IMG/VR virus record: IMGVR_UViG_3300046722_000157
Coordinates: 1-21,660 of that record
Length of the DNA stretch: 21,660 bases
Reading direction: 5' to 3' (one strand)
From: a virus
A program made the position numbers and the translations under genes. Each line of letters opens with the position of its first letter. Within the stretch, counting starts at the first letter, position 1. Below the pieces are notes generated by a model that had not been told where the DNA came from, ran no database searches, and saw nothing but the letters and a program-made list of their open reading frames with translations. Below are positions 7,313-13,043 of this stretch, in pieces.

Positions 7313-7320
7313 GACGTTTC

Positions 7321-7593
7321 CTAGAATGTTTCGATTGTGCGAATATCGACTCGTTCCCCCGGCTTGTCGGCGGGATGATCGCGCAGGCGGAAATACTCGG
7401 CATCCGTGCATCGCTCGCCATAGAGCCATACATCTTCCACCGGCGCCGACTGGTAGCCGATCTCGGCTTGCAGGATGCCCATGACGGACCAGATGCGAGC
7501 CGCGCACCAGGGACCGTTACGAACCACGCGAATCTTGAAGCGGCCCGGTTCCGGCGCGTCGATCCGGCGCGAGGGTTGCTTCTGATCAGCCAT
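7321..7593 (-). CDS. Hypothetical protein (KIRVVRNGPWCAARIW family-like)
   Basis: A 90-residue protein starting MADQKQPSRRIDAPEPGRFK, with a core KIRVVRNGPWCAARIWSVMG and VEDVWLYGERCTDAEYFRL. The pattern 'G.F..R.V..GPWVAARI' followed by a hydrophobic helix and 'VW' is one I associate with a widespread group of small phage proteins of unknown function. The ATG at 7593 has AGGA 8 nt upstream; a directly preceding ATG (7596) is also possible. It overlaps the small membrane-protein gene by 8 nt. Confidence 0.65.
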   Translation of the reverse strand: MADQKQPSRRIDAPEPGRFKIRVVRNGPWCAARIWSVMGILQAEIGYQSAPVEDVWLYGERCTDAEYFRLRDHPADKPGERVDIRTIETF

Positions 7594-7747
7594 CATCGTT
7601 GTCCTCGCCTCGCATCGAGCAACCCAGGAAATATCCCAGGGCCAGAAACAGCAGATCGTCCGGCGCGCGATACCCAAAGGCAACCAGCAGCATGTCGAAC
7701 GCCACGACCGCGACCGGCAACGCTGTCCATCTCATGCGGTCAGCCAT
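7586..7747 (-). CDS. Small two-helix membrane protein
   Basis: A 53-residue protein, MADRMRWTALPVAVVAFDML then LVAFGYRAPDDLLFLALGYF, with two hydrophobic segments (about 8-26 and 31-46) separated by the polar turn RAPDD and an acidic tail GEDNDDG. It probably sits in the inner membrane as a hairpin. Its start lies inside the end of the XRE gene (8-nt overlap) and its end inside the next gene (8-nt overlap), so it is embedded in the operon. The function is unknown; superinfection exclusion or holin-like roles are typical of such proteins but are not shown here. Confidence 0.65.
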   Translation of the reverse strand: MADRMRWTALPVAVVAFDMLLVAFGYRAPDDLLFLALGYFLGCSMRGEDNDDG

Positions 7748-7937
7748 CGGCGTGGTCCTTCTGGTAATTCACCTTCAACCCCAGCGCCGCGAGGATACGC
7801 GGCCCCGGCGGCGCGCGGCCGTGCAACACCTGATGCGCGTAAGATGGGCTGAAACCGTGTTGCCGCGCGAACTCGCGCAAGGAACCGGCGGCGTCGATCC
7901 GGTTTCGTAGCAGCGTCAGGAGCGCGTCTTTGTTCAT
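7740..7937 (-). CDS. XRE/Cro-like helix-turn-helix repressor
   Basis: A 65-residue Cro-sized protein. The helix-turn-helix is SLREFARQHGFSPSYAHQVL (about residues 19-38) followed by HGRAPPGPRILAALGLKV, the usual XRE ending. It is probably a dimeric repressor that controls its own promoter: TTGACA and TAAACA flank the palindrome CGTTC-CAT-GAACG directly upstream. No Shine-Dalgarno is present and the -10 box lies 6 nt before the ATG, so translation is likely from a leaderless mRNA, as is known for lambda cI from PRM. It is the first gene of a five- to six-gene operon ending at the terminator 6044-6073. Confidence 0.8.
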   Translation of the reverse strand: MNKDALLTLLRNRIDAAGSLREFARQHGFSPSYAHQVLHGRAPPGPRILAALGLKVNYQKDHADG

Positions 7938-7943
7938 GCGTCG

Positions 7944-7973
7944 TGTTTAGCGTTCCATGAACGGCTGTGTCAA
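7944..7973 (-). promoter_or_regulatory. Promoter with internal palindromic operator for the XRE gene
   Basis: Minus strand: perfect -35 TTGACA (7968-7973), 18-nt spacer, -10 TAAACA (7944-7949). The spacer contains the inverted repeat CGTTC-N3-GAACG (7951-7963), ideally placed for a repressor to block polymerase. The -35 box begins only 4 nt after the stop codon of the HNH gene. Confidence 0.65.
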
Positions 7974-7977
7974 CAGA

Positions 7978-8694
7978 TTACTTTCCGCTCTCCGGTTCTC
8001 GCCACAGATCCACCCGCCTTGCGAGATCGGGGTCACAAGCGGGTTCTCCTCGTTCATCCCGGTGGTTGGCTATAATTCGTTCACACCATTGAAGTAACTG
8101 ATCATCAGTCATTCTATGACGCATCAGATTGACGATCACACATACCAGGCGAGTGTTCGCCATTGAATATGGCCCGTCATGATTTATTCGGTCCAGACTG
8201 ACCTTAGTTCCGTCCTGGCCCCATATATTACCAGAGCCGGACTGCCTGACACGTGTCATGGCTACACCAGAGATAGCGCACCGCCCATCTTGTTTAGTCC
8301 ACGTCTCTTCGAACCACGTGCGGGTCAGGTCAAACCCAGCACTTCCCTTACGGATTTTGGCTGATCTAAGTAGTGACGAAACTACATTTTCAGTCCATCG
8401 CTCACGCTTTTGCTTACAGAGGACGCACAGAGAATCGTGTCCACCTGTTGGTTGGAATATATCACCGCAGACGGAGCATTTAGCTGGGAAAAAACGTGCG
8501 CCTTTGATCCGCCTTGTTTCGCGACCAGCAGCATAATTCTCAATTCTCATTTTTCTATTGGCGGCCAGGGTACACGTTTTCTCACAGTAGATTCTTAGAG
8601 CGTGAGGCCGTATAAAAAGCTTCCCACAGTAACCACATGATAACTCAATCATTGGCTTGGCACGTCTGGTTCTGATTGAGGGATTCTCAGACAC
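7978..8694 (-). CDS. HNH endonuclease with N-terminal zinc fingers
   Basis: A 238-residue nuclease-like protein. Two zinc-binding units lie near the N-terminus: CGYCGKLF...YCEKTC and CSVCGDIF...SLCVLC. The C-terminal nuclease core reads GRCAISGVAM, then VSLDRINHDGPYSMANTRLV and CVIVNLMRH, matching the beta-beta-alpha-metal (HNH) fold with its conserved 'SLDRI...GY...N..LVC...N'. Such genes are often free-standing homing endonucleases in phages. A GTG at 8694 is taken as start because AGGAAGCCGCAA places a ribosome site 7 nt upstream and the GTG overlaps the preceding stop (GTGTCTGA); the ATG at 8652 has no such site. The gene is visibly more AT-rich than its neighbours, a sign of recent acquisition. 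Confidence 0.75.
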   Translation of the reverse strand: MSENPSIRTRRAKPMIELSCGYCGKLFIRPHALRIYCEKTCTLAANRKMRIENYAAGRETRRIKGARFFPAKCSVCGDIFQPTGGHDSLCVLCKQKRERWTENVVSSLLRSAKIRKGSAGFDLTRTWFEETWTKQDGRCAISGVAMTRVRQSGSGNIWGQDGTKVSLDRINHDGPYSMANTRLVCVIVNLMRHRMTDDQLLQWCERIIANHRDERGEPACDPDLARRVDLWREPESGK

Positions 8695-9274
8695 TTGCGG
8701 CTTCCTGAAATAAGTCATCTCGGAGAATGATATTCTCAGACGCCATTTTCTCAAACACAGAGTATACTCTTATTCTGTTATTATACCCTGATATAATACC
8801 CACGCACGCGACGAACCGCGTATCCTTCGGCGGGGAGGGCAGAATGTAATGGATCAGGCCGCAGCGTTGCCCCGGTTCCAGCGCGTCGAGCATGTTCGCG
8901 ATCAGCGCGTTCGGTTTGGGGTACATCGCCGCTCCGGGCGAATACGATGCCGCGTCGTCCAATGAATAGGGCGGATCGGCCAGCATCGCCTTGAAACCGG
9001 GTGGCAGCGGCCGGCGCGCATCTTGCAGAAAATCGGGCGCGCATTCCGGGTCCATGTCGAGGGTCTGGTCGTTGGGTCCGAAGCCGCCGCGGTAGGGGTA
9101 GAGCCGCGCGAGGCCACCGCAAACGTGCAGCACGGGATCGTTGATGGTAACGCCCAGCAGGGCGCGGGCGCGCTCGGGGAAGCCTCCAAGGTAAGAACCG
9201 TAACGCTTAATGCCGCCTTTTAGTTTGGCACGAGCAAGAAACCACGTATCTGCCAGCGGCCTGTAATTGGTCAT
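8687..9274 (-). CDS. Putative DNA methyltransferase
   Basis: A 195-residue Rossmann-type methyltransferase candidate. VLHVCGGLARLYP (48-60) is placed like the SAM-binding motif I, LDMDPE (72-77) like the acidic motif II, and LADPPYS (98-104) is the catalytic DPPY motif IV seen in N6-adenine and N4-cytosine methylases. No FGG motif I and no separate target-recognition domain are visible; the protein matches the short phage 'DPPYS' enzymes rather than full restriction-system methylases. It may methylate phage DNA to evade host restriction or to tune gene expression alongside the GcrA-like protein. The start overlaps the upstream stop (ATGA, 9271-9274); the last ~30 codons become AT-rich as the HNH gene is approached. 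Confidence 0.65.
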   Translation of the reverse strand: MTNYRPLADTWFLARAKLKGGIKRYGSYLGGFPERARALLGVTINDPVLHVCGGLARLYPYRGGFGPNDQTLDMDPECAPDFLQDARRPLPPGFKAMLADPPYSLDDAASYSPGAAMYPKPNALIANMLDALEPGQRCGLIHYILPSPPKDTRFVACVGIISGYNNRIRVYSVFEKMASENIILRDDLFQEAASV

Positions 9275-9492
9275 TCCCCCTCCCCCCGCGCGGCGAACAG
9301 GTCAGTGGGTCTCGGATCGAAACACTCAAGGCAATCGCCTCCGCATTCCGGCGCGGCACAACGACCAGTGGATTCCCGACCCGCCGTTCGAATGAACTGT
9401 TGTCGCCGATCCTCCGTGAGTTCGTTCCACGATCCGGTGCGACCAATATGCTGTGCATACCAGGCGCGTGCCCTTTTTTCAGCCGCGATCAC
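9271..9492 (-). CDS. Hypothetical Cys-containing small protein
   Basis: A 73-residue protein with a helical N-terminal part (EKRARAWYAQHIGRTGSWNE then DRRQQFIRTAG) and a C-terminal cysteine cluster CAAPECGGDCLECF, which could bind a metal. A GTG start is assigned because it overlaps the previous stop (GTGA at 9489-9492) and GGGAGG lies 8 nt upstream; longer in-frame readings run through the upstream gene. The function is unknown. It is coupled by ATGA to the methyltransferase gene. Confidence 0.6.
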   Translation of the reverse strand: MIAAEKRARAWYAQHIGRTGSWNELTEDRRQQFIRTAGRESTGRCAAPECGGDCLECFDPRPTDLFAARGEGE

Positions 9493-9689
9493 GCCACCCG
9501 CCTCCCGAACCGCTTCAGCCAGCACGCGCGGCACAGCACGACGCAAGCCACGCCCGCTTCGGTGGCCTTTTGTCGGCGCGTGAAAAGGTCGATGGCATCC
9601 AGCCGCACCGGCGCCAGGCCGGGCCGGATGGCGAACGGCGGGGCGCCACACGGGCAGGCGGCGGTGGTGAGCGTGGGGTCAGATGTCAT
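9489..9689 (-). CDS. Hypothetical zinc-ribbon-like protein
   Basis: A 66-residue protein, MTSDPTLTTAACPCGAPPFA..., with two cysteine pairs, CPCG near residue 12 and CRAC near residue 57, separated by about 45 residues. This is the spacing of a small zinc ribbon. The tail is basic (WLKRFGRRVA), compatible with nucleic acid binding. The start overlaps the end of the PP-loop gene as ATGA (9686-9689). Confidence 0.6.
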   Translation of the reverse strand: MTSDPTLTTAACPCGAPPFAIRPGLAPVRLDAIDLFTRRQKATEAGVACVVLCRACWLKRFGRRVA

Positions 9690-10435
9690 GTTCCGCACAT
9701 GCCCTCGCAATCCTCGCCAAATAAATTGGCTTGTCCGCGCTCCTCCCACGAGCGCAGATCGACCTCATCGATGGGCACGCGAGCCGGGTGCATGAACTGA
9801 CCGGTGGCCGCGAGGCGATGCGAGATCGCGACGGTTGCCGCCCACTCAGGTTGCGCGCGACGATCCTTCCAGTCGGCGGTTGAAAGTAGCGGGCACCCGC
9901 AACAGGCGCTTCGTGGCGTGTCGAGCCCCCATCTGTCCAAACGACCACGGCAATCCGCGCGGGTCATCTCGCGCTCGATCAATGGCCAACGATTGTTGAT
10001 ATAACCGACACGCGACGGCTTCATGCGGTGCGCCTCATCGCGGCTGATGCCAATCCACATTTCACAGCCGTCTTTTGGCGTCTTGTCACCCAGGAGTTCG
10101 CGAACCTTACGGCGGATCGGGACTAATTTGTACCAGTTCGTGCATTGCCGCTTGCCGATACCGTTCGGCAAAGTGAACCACGGAATTGGATTGAAACCGT
10201 CAGTCGCGATGGTGTCGCGAATATCTCCGTTGTCCACGCGAATGACGGGAAACGGCAGTAACTTTTCAAGGCGGTTCAGATGGTCGTAAACCGCACACGG
10301 TTCCCAACCGGTATCGGCGAAGATGGCGCAGTCAGGCATCGGTCCTATTTCACCGGCTGCCGCCATGAGTGCCAGTGTGGTGGACTGAACCCCGGCCCCT
10401 AAACTCAGGACACGCAAGCGTGGTTCACGCGGCAT
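9686..10435 (-). CDS. PP-loop (PAPS reductase-like) ATP pyrophosphatase
   Basis: A 249-residue adenine-nucleotide alpha-hydrolase of the phosphoadenosine phosphosulfate reductase type. The PP-loop is SLGAGVQS (11-18), followed by FADTGWEP (39-46), the cysteine motif QCTNWYKLVP (97-106), GISRDEAHRMKPSR (129-142) and a cysteine cluster SACCGCPLL (176-184). The combination of one central Cys (98) and a later C..C pair (178, 181) could bind an iron-sulfur cluster or carry a persulfide. Members of this family in phages are usually annotated as PAPS reductases but sit next to DNA modification genes, and relatives (DndC, TtcA) insert sulfur into nucleic acids. Here it lies two genes from a DPPY methyltransferase, so nucleic acid modification is plausible; a role in sulfate metabolism is less so. 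It overlaps the upstream gene by 11 nt. Confidence 0.8.
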   Translation of the reverse strand: MPREPRLRVLSLGAGVQSTTLALMAAAGEIGPMPDCAIFADTGWEPCAVYDHLNRLEKLLPFPVIRVDNGDIRDTIATDGFNPIPWFTLPNGIGKRQCTNWYKLVPIRRKVRELLGDKTPKDGCEMWIGISRDEAHRMKPSRVGYINNRWPLIEREMTRADCRGRLDRWGLDTPRSACCGCPLLSTADWKDRRAQPEWAATVAISHRLAATGQFMHPARVPIDEVDLRSWEERGQANLFGEDCEGMCGT

Positions 10436-10658
10436 CGTTCGGCACCAGGCTCACGACGGGCGCCCGCGGTTTACGTGGCCGCTTCCTGACCTGCTGTAGC
10501 CCCTTGCCGTCCTCGACCTCTATGGTGACGGTGCAGCCGTGCTCCTCGGCGCCGGTGCGCAGCAGTCCCAGCCATTCCCGCGTGCCATCGGGGATGGTGT
10601 GCAGGCCGAACTCGTCAGGCGTGATCGGGAGAGTCAGTGTGATGGTGAGTTGCTTCAT
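10425..10658 (-). CDS. Hypothetical small beta-rich protein
   Basis: A 77-residue protein, MKQLTITLTLPITPDEFGLH then TIPDGTREWLGLLRTGAEEH, with a beta-alpha-beta look and a basic linker KRPRKPRAP near the end, which could contact nucleic acid. The ATG at 10658 overlaps the preceding stop (ATGA, 10655-10658). It reads into the PP-loop gene for 11 nt. No family is recognised. Confidence 0.65.
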   Translation of the reverse strand: MKQLTITLTLPITPDEFGLHTIPDGTREWLGLLRTGAEEHGCTVTIEVEDGKGLQQVRKRPRKPRAPVVSLVPNDAA

Positions 10659-10849
10659 GGCGTGGCGCCTCCTCGTATCAGCAAGTCGCGCAACCTGCCC
10701 TGGTCCTCGGGCGCGCATTCCGAAATGAACTGGCAAACCCCACATCGTTGCTCAGGGTTCGGGACCAGCGTGTGAACGGAGCACCCGCAGGCGACGCACG
10801 TGAACTCAAACCACGCATCCGCGCCGATCGTCGGATCGAACAGGGTCAT
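10655..10849 (-). CDS. Hypothetical zinc-ribbon protein
   Basis: A 64-residue protein with two cysteine knuckles, FTCVACGC and RCGVCQF, the layout of a rubredoxin-like zinc ribbon, and a helical C-terminus APEDQGRLRDLLIRGG. The start ATG at 10849 overlaps the RusA stop (ATGA, 10846-10849); an ATG four codons earlier is possible. The gene sits directly after RusA, and small zinc-ribbon proteins in that place in phages may help nuclease or transcription complexes, but no function is established. Confidence 0.6.
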   Translation of the reverse strand: MTLFDPTIGADAWFEFTCVACGCSVHTLVPNPEQRCGVCQFISECAPEDQGRLRDLLIRGGATP

Positions 10850-11340
10850 GGGCGCAACCATGTAAGACCGGGTTTGTTCTTGCGGGCCCGCGGCCTGGAC
10901 ACGCGCATCGGCTTCGCCGCCTTCCGCACGCCGCCCATCGTGGGCAGGGGCCAAATAGCCACCATCACGTCGGCGCGTTGGGCCTGGCGGATCGTGATGG
11001 AGGAGGCGTTGCCGTCGTTGCTGACAGCCCCGACATGCTCGCACAAATCCATCACTCCTTTTTCATTGTTGCCGACATCGCGCCTGGAAATGGGAACTTC
11101 GATCAGCACGTTGAAACGACAGTCTATCGGTTTCATGCCGACGATCTGAGACCTGACCCGCCATCCTTCCGCGTGAAGCCATGCATTATACTCCGGCGAA
11201 CGCACCCGCTTCTTGCCGGGCATGGTGGACCACAGTTTATTGAGGCTGGGAGGAGGCGCCATATACAGCACGACAGCGGGCGGCCCGTCGCGCTCGGCCG
11301 GCAACTCGAATTGCACACGCGCCGCCGGATCGTCACTCAT
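10846..11340 (-). CDS. rusA: RusA-family Holliday junction resolvase with an altered acidic site
   Basis: A 164-residue protein of the RusA fold, close to the usual length but with an extra basic C-terminal tail (AAKPMRVSRPRARKNKPGL). The N-terminal PPPSLNKLW motif and the central SRRDVGNNEKGVMDLCEHVG-AVSND block match RusA. In E. coli RusA the block is [23 protein letters not shown] with essential Asp70, Asp72 and Asp91 and Lys76. Here Asp88, Lys94 and Asp109 align to three of these, but the second Asp (72) is Gly90. The enzyme would cut Holliday junctions during recombination or before packaging; the missing acid raises doubt about normal catalysis. Its start overlaps the upstream stop (ATGA). 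Confidence 0.8.
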   Translation of the reverse strand: MSDDPAARVQFELPAERDGPPAVVLYMAPPPSLNKLWSTMPGKKRVRSPEYNAWLHAEGWRVRSQIVGMKPIDCRFNVLIEVPISRRDVGNNEKGVMDLCEHVGAVSNDGNASSITIRQAQRADVMVAIWPLPTMGGVRKAAKPMRVSRPRARKNKPGLTWLRP

Positions 11341-11522
11341 CCGCGCGTCTCGCTCTCGACCGTCTTTTGGATCATTTTCCGCAGCTCCCTTTCTGTCAGT
11401 GTCGGTTCGGGACCGGTGTATGAACTCAATCGTATCACGAGGTTCAGCGCCTCCCGCAGCGCCTCGAACCGCGCCTCGCGGCGCACATCGGCCAGTTCCT
11501 TCGCCCGTTGTTCAGAGTCCAT
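11337..11522 (-). CDS. Hypothetical small helical protein
   Basis: A 61-residue, charged, probably helical protein (MDSEQRAKELADVRREARFE then ALREALNLVIRLSS). The N-terminal half has the heptad look of a short coiled coil. AAGGAGACAGCGA gives a good ribosome site before the ATG. It is coupled to rusA by ATGA. Similar short helical proteins are frequent in early operons; no function is known. Confidence 0.6.
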   Translation of the reverse strand: MDSEQRAKELADVRREARFEALREALNLVIRLSSYTGPEPTLTERELRKMIQKTVESETRG

Positions 11523-11566
11523 TCGCTGTCTCCTTTTCGATCAGTTCGCGGAGAGGGCGAGCGCCT

Positions 11567-12109
11567 TCATGCCACCATCTCCCGCCGGTCCCTGACGCGG
11601 TACGCCGTGGCCGCGTGGCCCTCGCAATAGCACTTCACTCGCGCCGGCAATTCGCAGAACAGCCACGCCGGGGCGCCGTCATTCATGGGCCACTGGCACG
11701 TCTTCGTTGTCGGCATCGGCAGTCGCGGCGCCTCCCTGACGACCGGGCGATACACCACGTTGTCAAAGATAGACGGCGTATGCGACGCCCTGGCGGCCGC
11801 TGAGGCGCGGTTGGCGTGGCCCGGCGCCTTCGGCGGCACGATCACGGCGACCGGCTCCTGACGGCCTGGTAGCGGTGGCAGCGTGGCGGCGACAGGGATC
11901 ACACGCGGAACTCGCGCCACCCGCACGCGCGGCTTGCCGTTCCGGACGATGGGCGATGGCCGCGGCTCAAGGAGCAGGCGATGGCTTTTGCTGATGACGC
12001 TGTTTTTCGGCCGGAATATCCGCTGCCCGATTGCCGCCGCTGACAGTCCCTCCGTCCACAACGCTCGCAGCGTCTCGACCTCGGCCGCCGTCCATTCCTG
12101 ATTTGCCAT
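11567..12109 (-). CDS. gcrA: GcrA-like cell-cycle transcription regulator
   Basis: A 180-residue protein with the two hallmarks of GcrA. The N-terminal DNA-binding domain reads WTAAEVETLRALWTEGLSAA and then SVISKSHRLLLEPR (GcrA itself has 'W...RV..LK.LW.EGLSA..IA..LG...RNAVIGK.HRL.L'). The C-terminal module CQWPMND...FCELP...CYCEGHAATAY (138-169) matches the conserved 'C.WP.....FC......YC..H...AY' that binds the sigma-70 subunit. The linker is Pro/Val/Ala-rich. GcrA activates promoters that carry CcrM-methylated GAnTC sites, so a phage copy could redirect host sigma-70 or time phage genes to methylation state. The ATG at 12109 has GGAA 6 nt upstream. Its first 143 nt are overlapped by the winged-helix gene in another frame. 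Confidence 0.8.
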   Translation of the reverse strand: MANQEWTAAEVETLRALWTEGLSAAAIGQRIFRPKNSVISKSHRLLLEPRPSPIVRNGKPRVRVARVPRVIPVAATLPPLPGRQEPVAVIVPPKAPGHANRASAAARASHTPSIFDNVVYRPVVREAPRLPMPTTKTCQWPMNDGAPAWLFCELPARVKCYCEGHAATAYRVRDRREMVA

Positions 12110-12383
12110 TCTGGTTTCCAATGATGAATTTCGGATCGATCCGCCAAACCTTGACCACGCCGCCCCGTGGCGGATTGGTCGGGTCTTCGTGGATCACCCC
12201 CGCGCGAGCCAGCGCATGGATCGTGGTCGATATGCTGTGGGTGCCGATCTGCGTGTCATGCGTGAGCGTTGATAGCGGACACTTGAAACATCCGTCCCGC
12301 GCCCGGTGGATCATCGCGATCAGTAGCAGCTTCCGCCCGGTAGCGAGGCGAAACGCGAAGATCGCGGTTAGGTCCGGCGTCAT
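11967..12383 (-). CDS. Winged-helix DNA-binding protein with long overlap into gcrA
   Basis: A 138-residue protein. Residues 1-90 look like a winged helix: FRLATGRKLLLIAMIHRARD, then a recognition-type helix THSISTTIHALARAGVIHED, then the wing PPRGGVVKVWRIDPKF. The remaining 48 residues (GNQNGKSGMDGGRGRD...) are low-complexity and are encoded over the start of the gcrA gene, giving a 143-nt overlap in two frames. Either the tail is real or the original stop near 12110 was lost. Phage winged-helix proteins of this kind act as replication initiators or repressors. Its start overlaps the preceding 24-codon ORF as ATGA (12380-12383). Confidence 0.65.
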   Translation of the reverse strand: MTPDLTAIFAFRLATGRKLLLIAMIHRARDGCFKCPLSTLTHDTQIGTHSISTTIHALARAGVIHEDPTNPPRGGVVKVWRIDPKFIIGNQNGKSGMDGGRGRDAASVVDGGTVSGGNRAADIPAEKQRHQQKPSPAP

Positions 12384-12454
12384 CCCCGCGCCGCCTCGAT
12401 CGCCGCGCGCCCGGCGTCGGTGAGAATGGCAGCATGTTGAAGATACAAAACCAT
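12380..12454 (-). CDS. 24-residue micro-ORF coupled at both ends
   Basis: ATG at 12452-12454 shares one base with the upstream stop (TGATG), and its TGA overlaps the winged-helix start (ATGA). It encodes MVLYLQHAAILTDAGRAAIE followed by AARG. It fills the gap exactly, in the same coupling style as the rest of the operon, which supports translation. The product may matter less than passing ribosomes to the next gene. 'LTDAGRAAI' is the kind of helix found in the ends of larger phage proteins, so a remnant of a longer gene is also possible. Confidence 0.45.
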   Translation of the reverse strand: MVLYLQHAAILTDAGRAAIEAARG

Positions 12455-12687
12455 CAGATCAACTCCGTCGCGATCACATCGGTCCACACACGGTCCAGCG
12501 CGTCCATCCGCACAACCGCGACGCGATACAGATCGTGGGTGATATCCAATCGCTTCGAGAAGCCACGCTCATCGACGCTCGCCGCGACGTATCGGTGCGC
12601 GTAGCGTTCCGCCGCCGCGAACGTGGGGAACCACCGCGGATTCTCGTCAAGCCATACCTGGAAGCGATATTTGGGCGGCTTCGCCAT
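12454..12687 (-). CDS. Hypothetical protein (MAKPPKYRFQVWLDENPRWF)
   Basis: A 77-residue soluble protein with an aromatic-rich N-terminal half and two likely helices (AAAERYAHRYVAAS, RMDALDRVWTDVIATEL). AAGGAG lies 6 nt before the ATG, an excellent ribosome site, which fixes the start; a much longer open frame upstream crosses the repeat elements and the neighbouring gene and is not coding. The 106-nt leader before it holds a copy of the 26-bp repeat and the hairpin GCCGG-TAAACTC-CCGGC. The function is unknown. Confidence 0.7.
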   Translation of the reverse strand: MAKPPKYRFQVWLDENPRWFPTFAAAERYAHRYVAASVDERGFSKRLDITHDLYRVAVVRMDALDRVWTDVIATELI

Positions 12688-12769
12688 CGCGCGCTCCTTG
12701 AAGAAACCCCGACGCCGCGGTTGCAACGGCGCCGGGAGTTTACCGGCTGGCAAATGGGGATGAGCCGCC

Positions 12770-12795
12770 GGCATCCCGCGTGTCGATGCGGGTTT
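12770..12795. repeat. 26-bp direct repeat, copy 1 (hairpin-forming)
   Basis: Identical over 26 bp to 13013-13038. The element itself folds: CCCGC-GTGTCGAT-GCGGG, with a competing GCATC/GATGC pairing. This copy overlaps the stop codon of the zinc-finger gene 12794-12973. Confidence 0.85.
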
Positions 12796-12973
12796 ACCAA
12801 TCCATATCGCGATCGAGGCGTTCATGCGCTTCCTCTCGCTCTTGAGCGAACGCATCTCGCGCCTCACGGTCGCACTCCTGTTTTCCGCATGTATCGCGTG
12901 GGTCGTAATCGGCATAAAAGCCGATATCATCGCCGCAGTTGAAGCAATAACGCTGTTTGGCCGTGCGTGGCAT
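12794..12973 (-). CDS. Small zinc-finger protein flanked by direct repeats
   Basis: A 59-residue protein, MPRTAKQRYCFNCGDDIGFY then ADYDPRDTCGKQECDREARD, with four cysteines in C..C...C....C spacing (CFNC, CGKQEC) that should bind zinc, and a charged helical tail ending EEAHERLDRDMDW. From memory, near-identical small proteins ('DTCG..EC.REAR.A..QEREEAHE.LD.DM.W') recur in alphaproteobacterial prophages; the function is unknown. GGAGG lies 8 nt before the ATG at 12973, so an earlier ATG (12988) is rejected. The gene with its leader is bracketed by exact 26-bp direct repeats (12770-12795 and 13013-13038), as if inserted or duplicated as a unit. Confidence 0.75.
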   Translation of the reverse strand: MPRTAKQRYCFNCGDDIGFYADYDPRDTCGKQECDREARDAFAQEREEAHERLDRDMDW

Positions 12974-13012
12974 GGCTTTGTCCTCCATCTGTTAAGAATG
13001 AGTGGAACCGCT

Positions 13013-13038
13013 GGCATCCCGCGTGTCGATGCGGGTTT
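13013..13038. repeat. 26-bp direct repeat, copy 2 (hairpin-forming)
   Basis: Second exact copy, 243 bp from the first, beginning 5 nt after the HAD gene stop codon on the minus strand. It folds as a CCCGC/GCGGG hairpin but lacks a following T-tract, so it is not a typical intrinsic terminator. Confidence 0.85.
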
Positions 13039-13043
13039 GGGTG

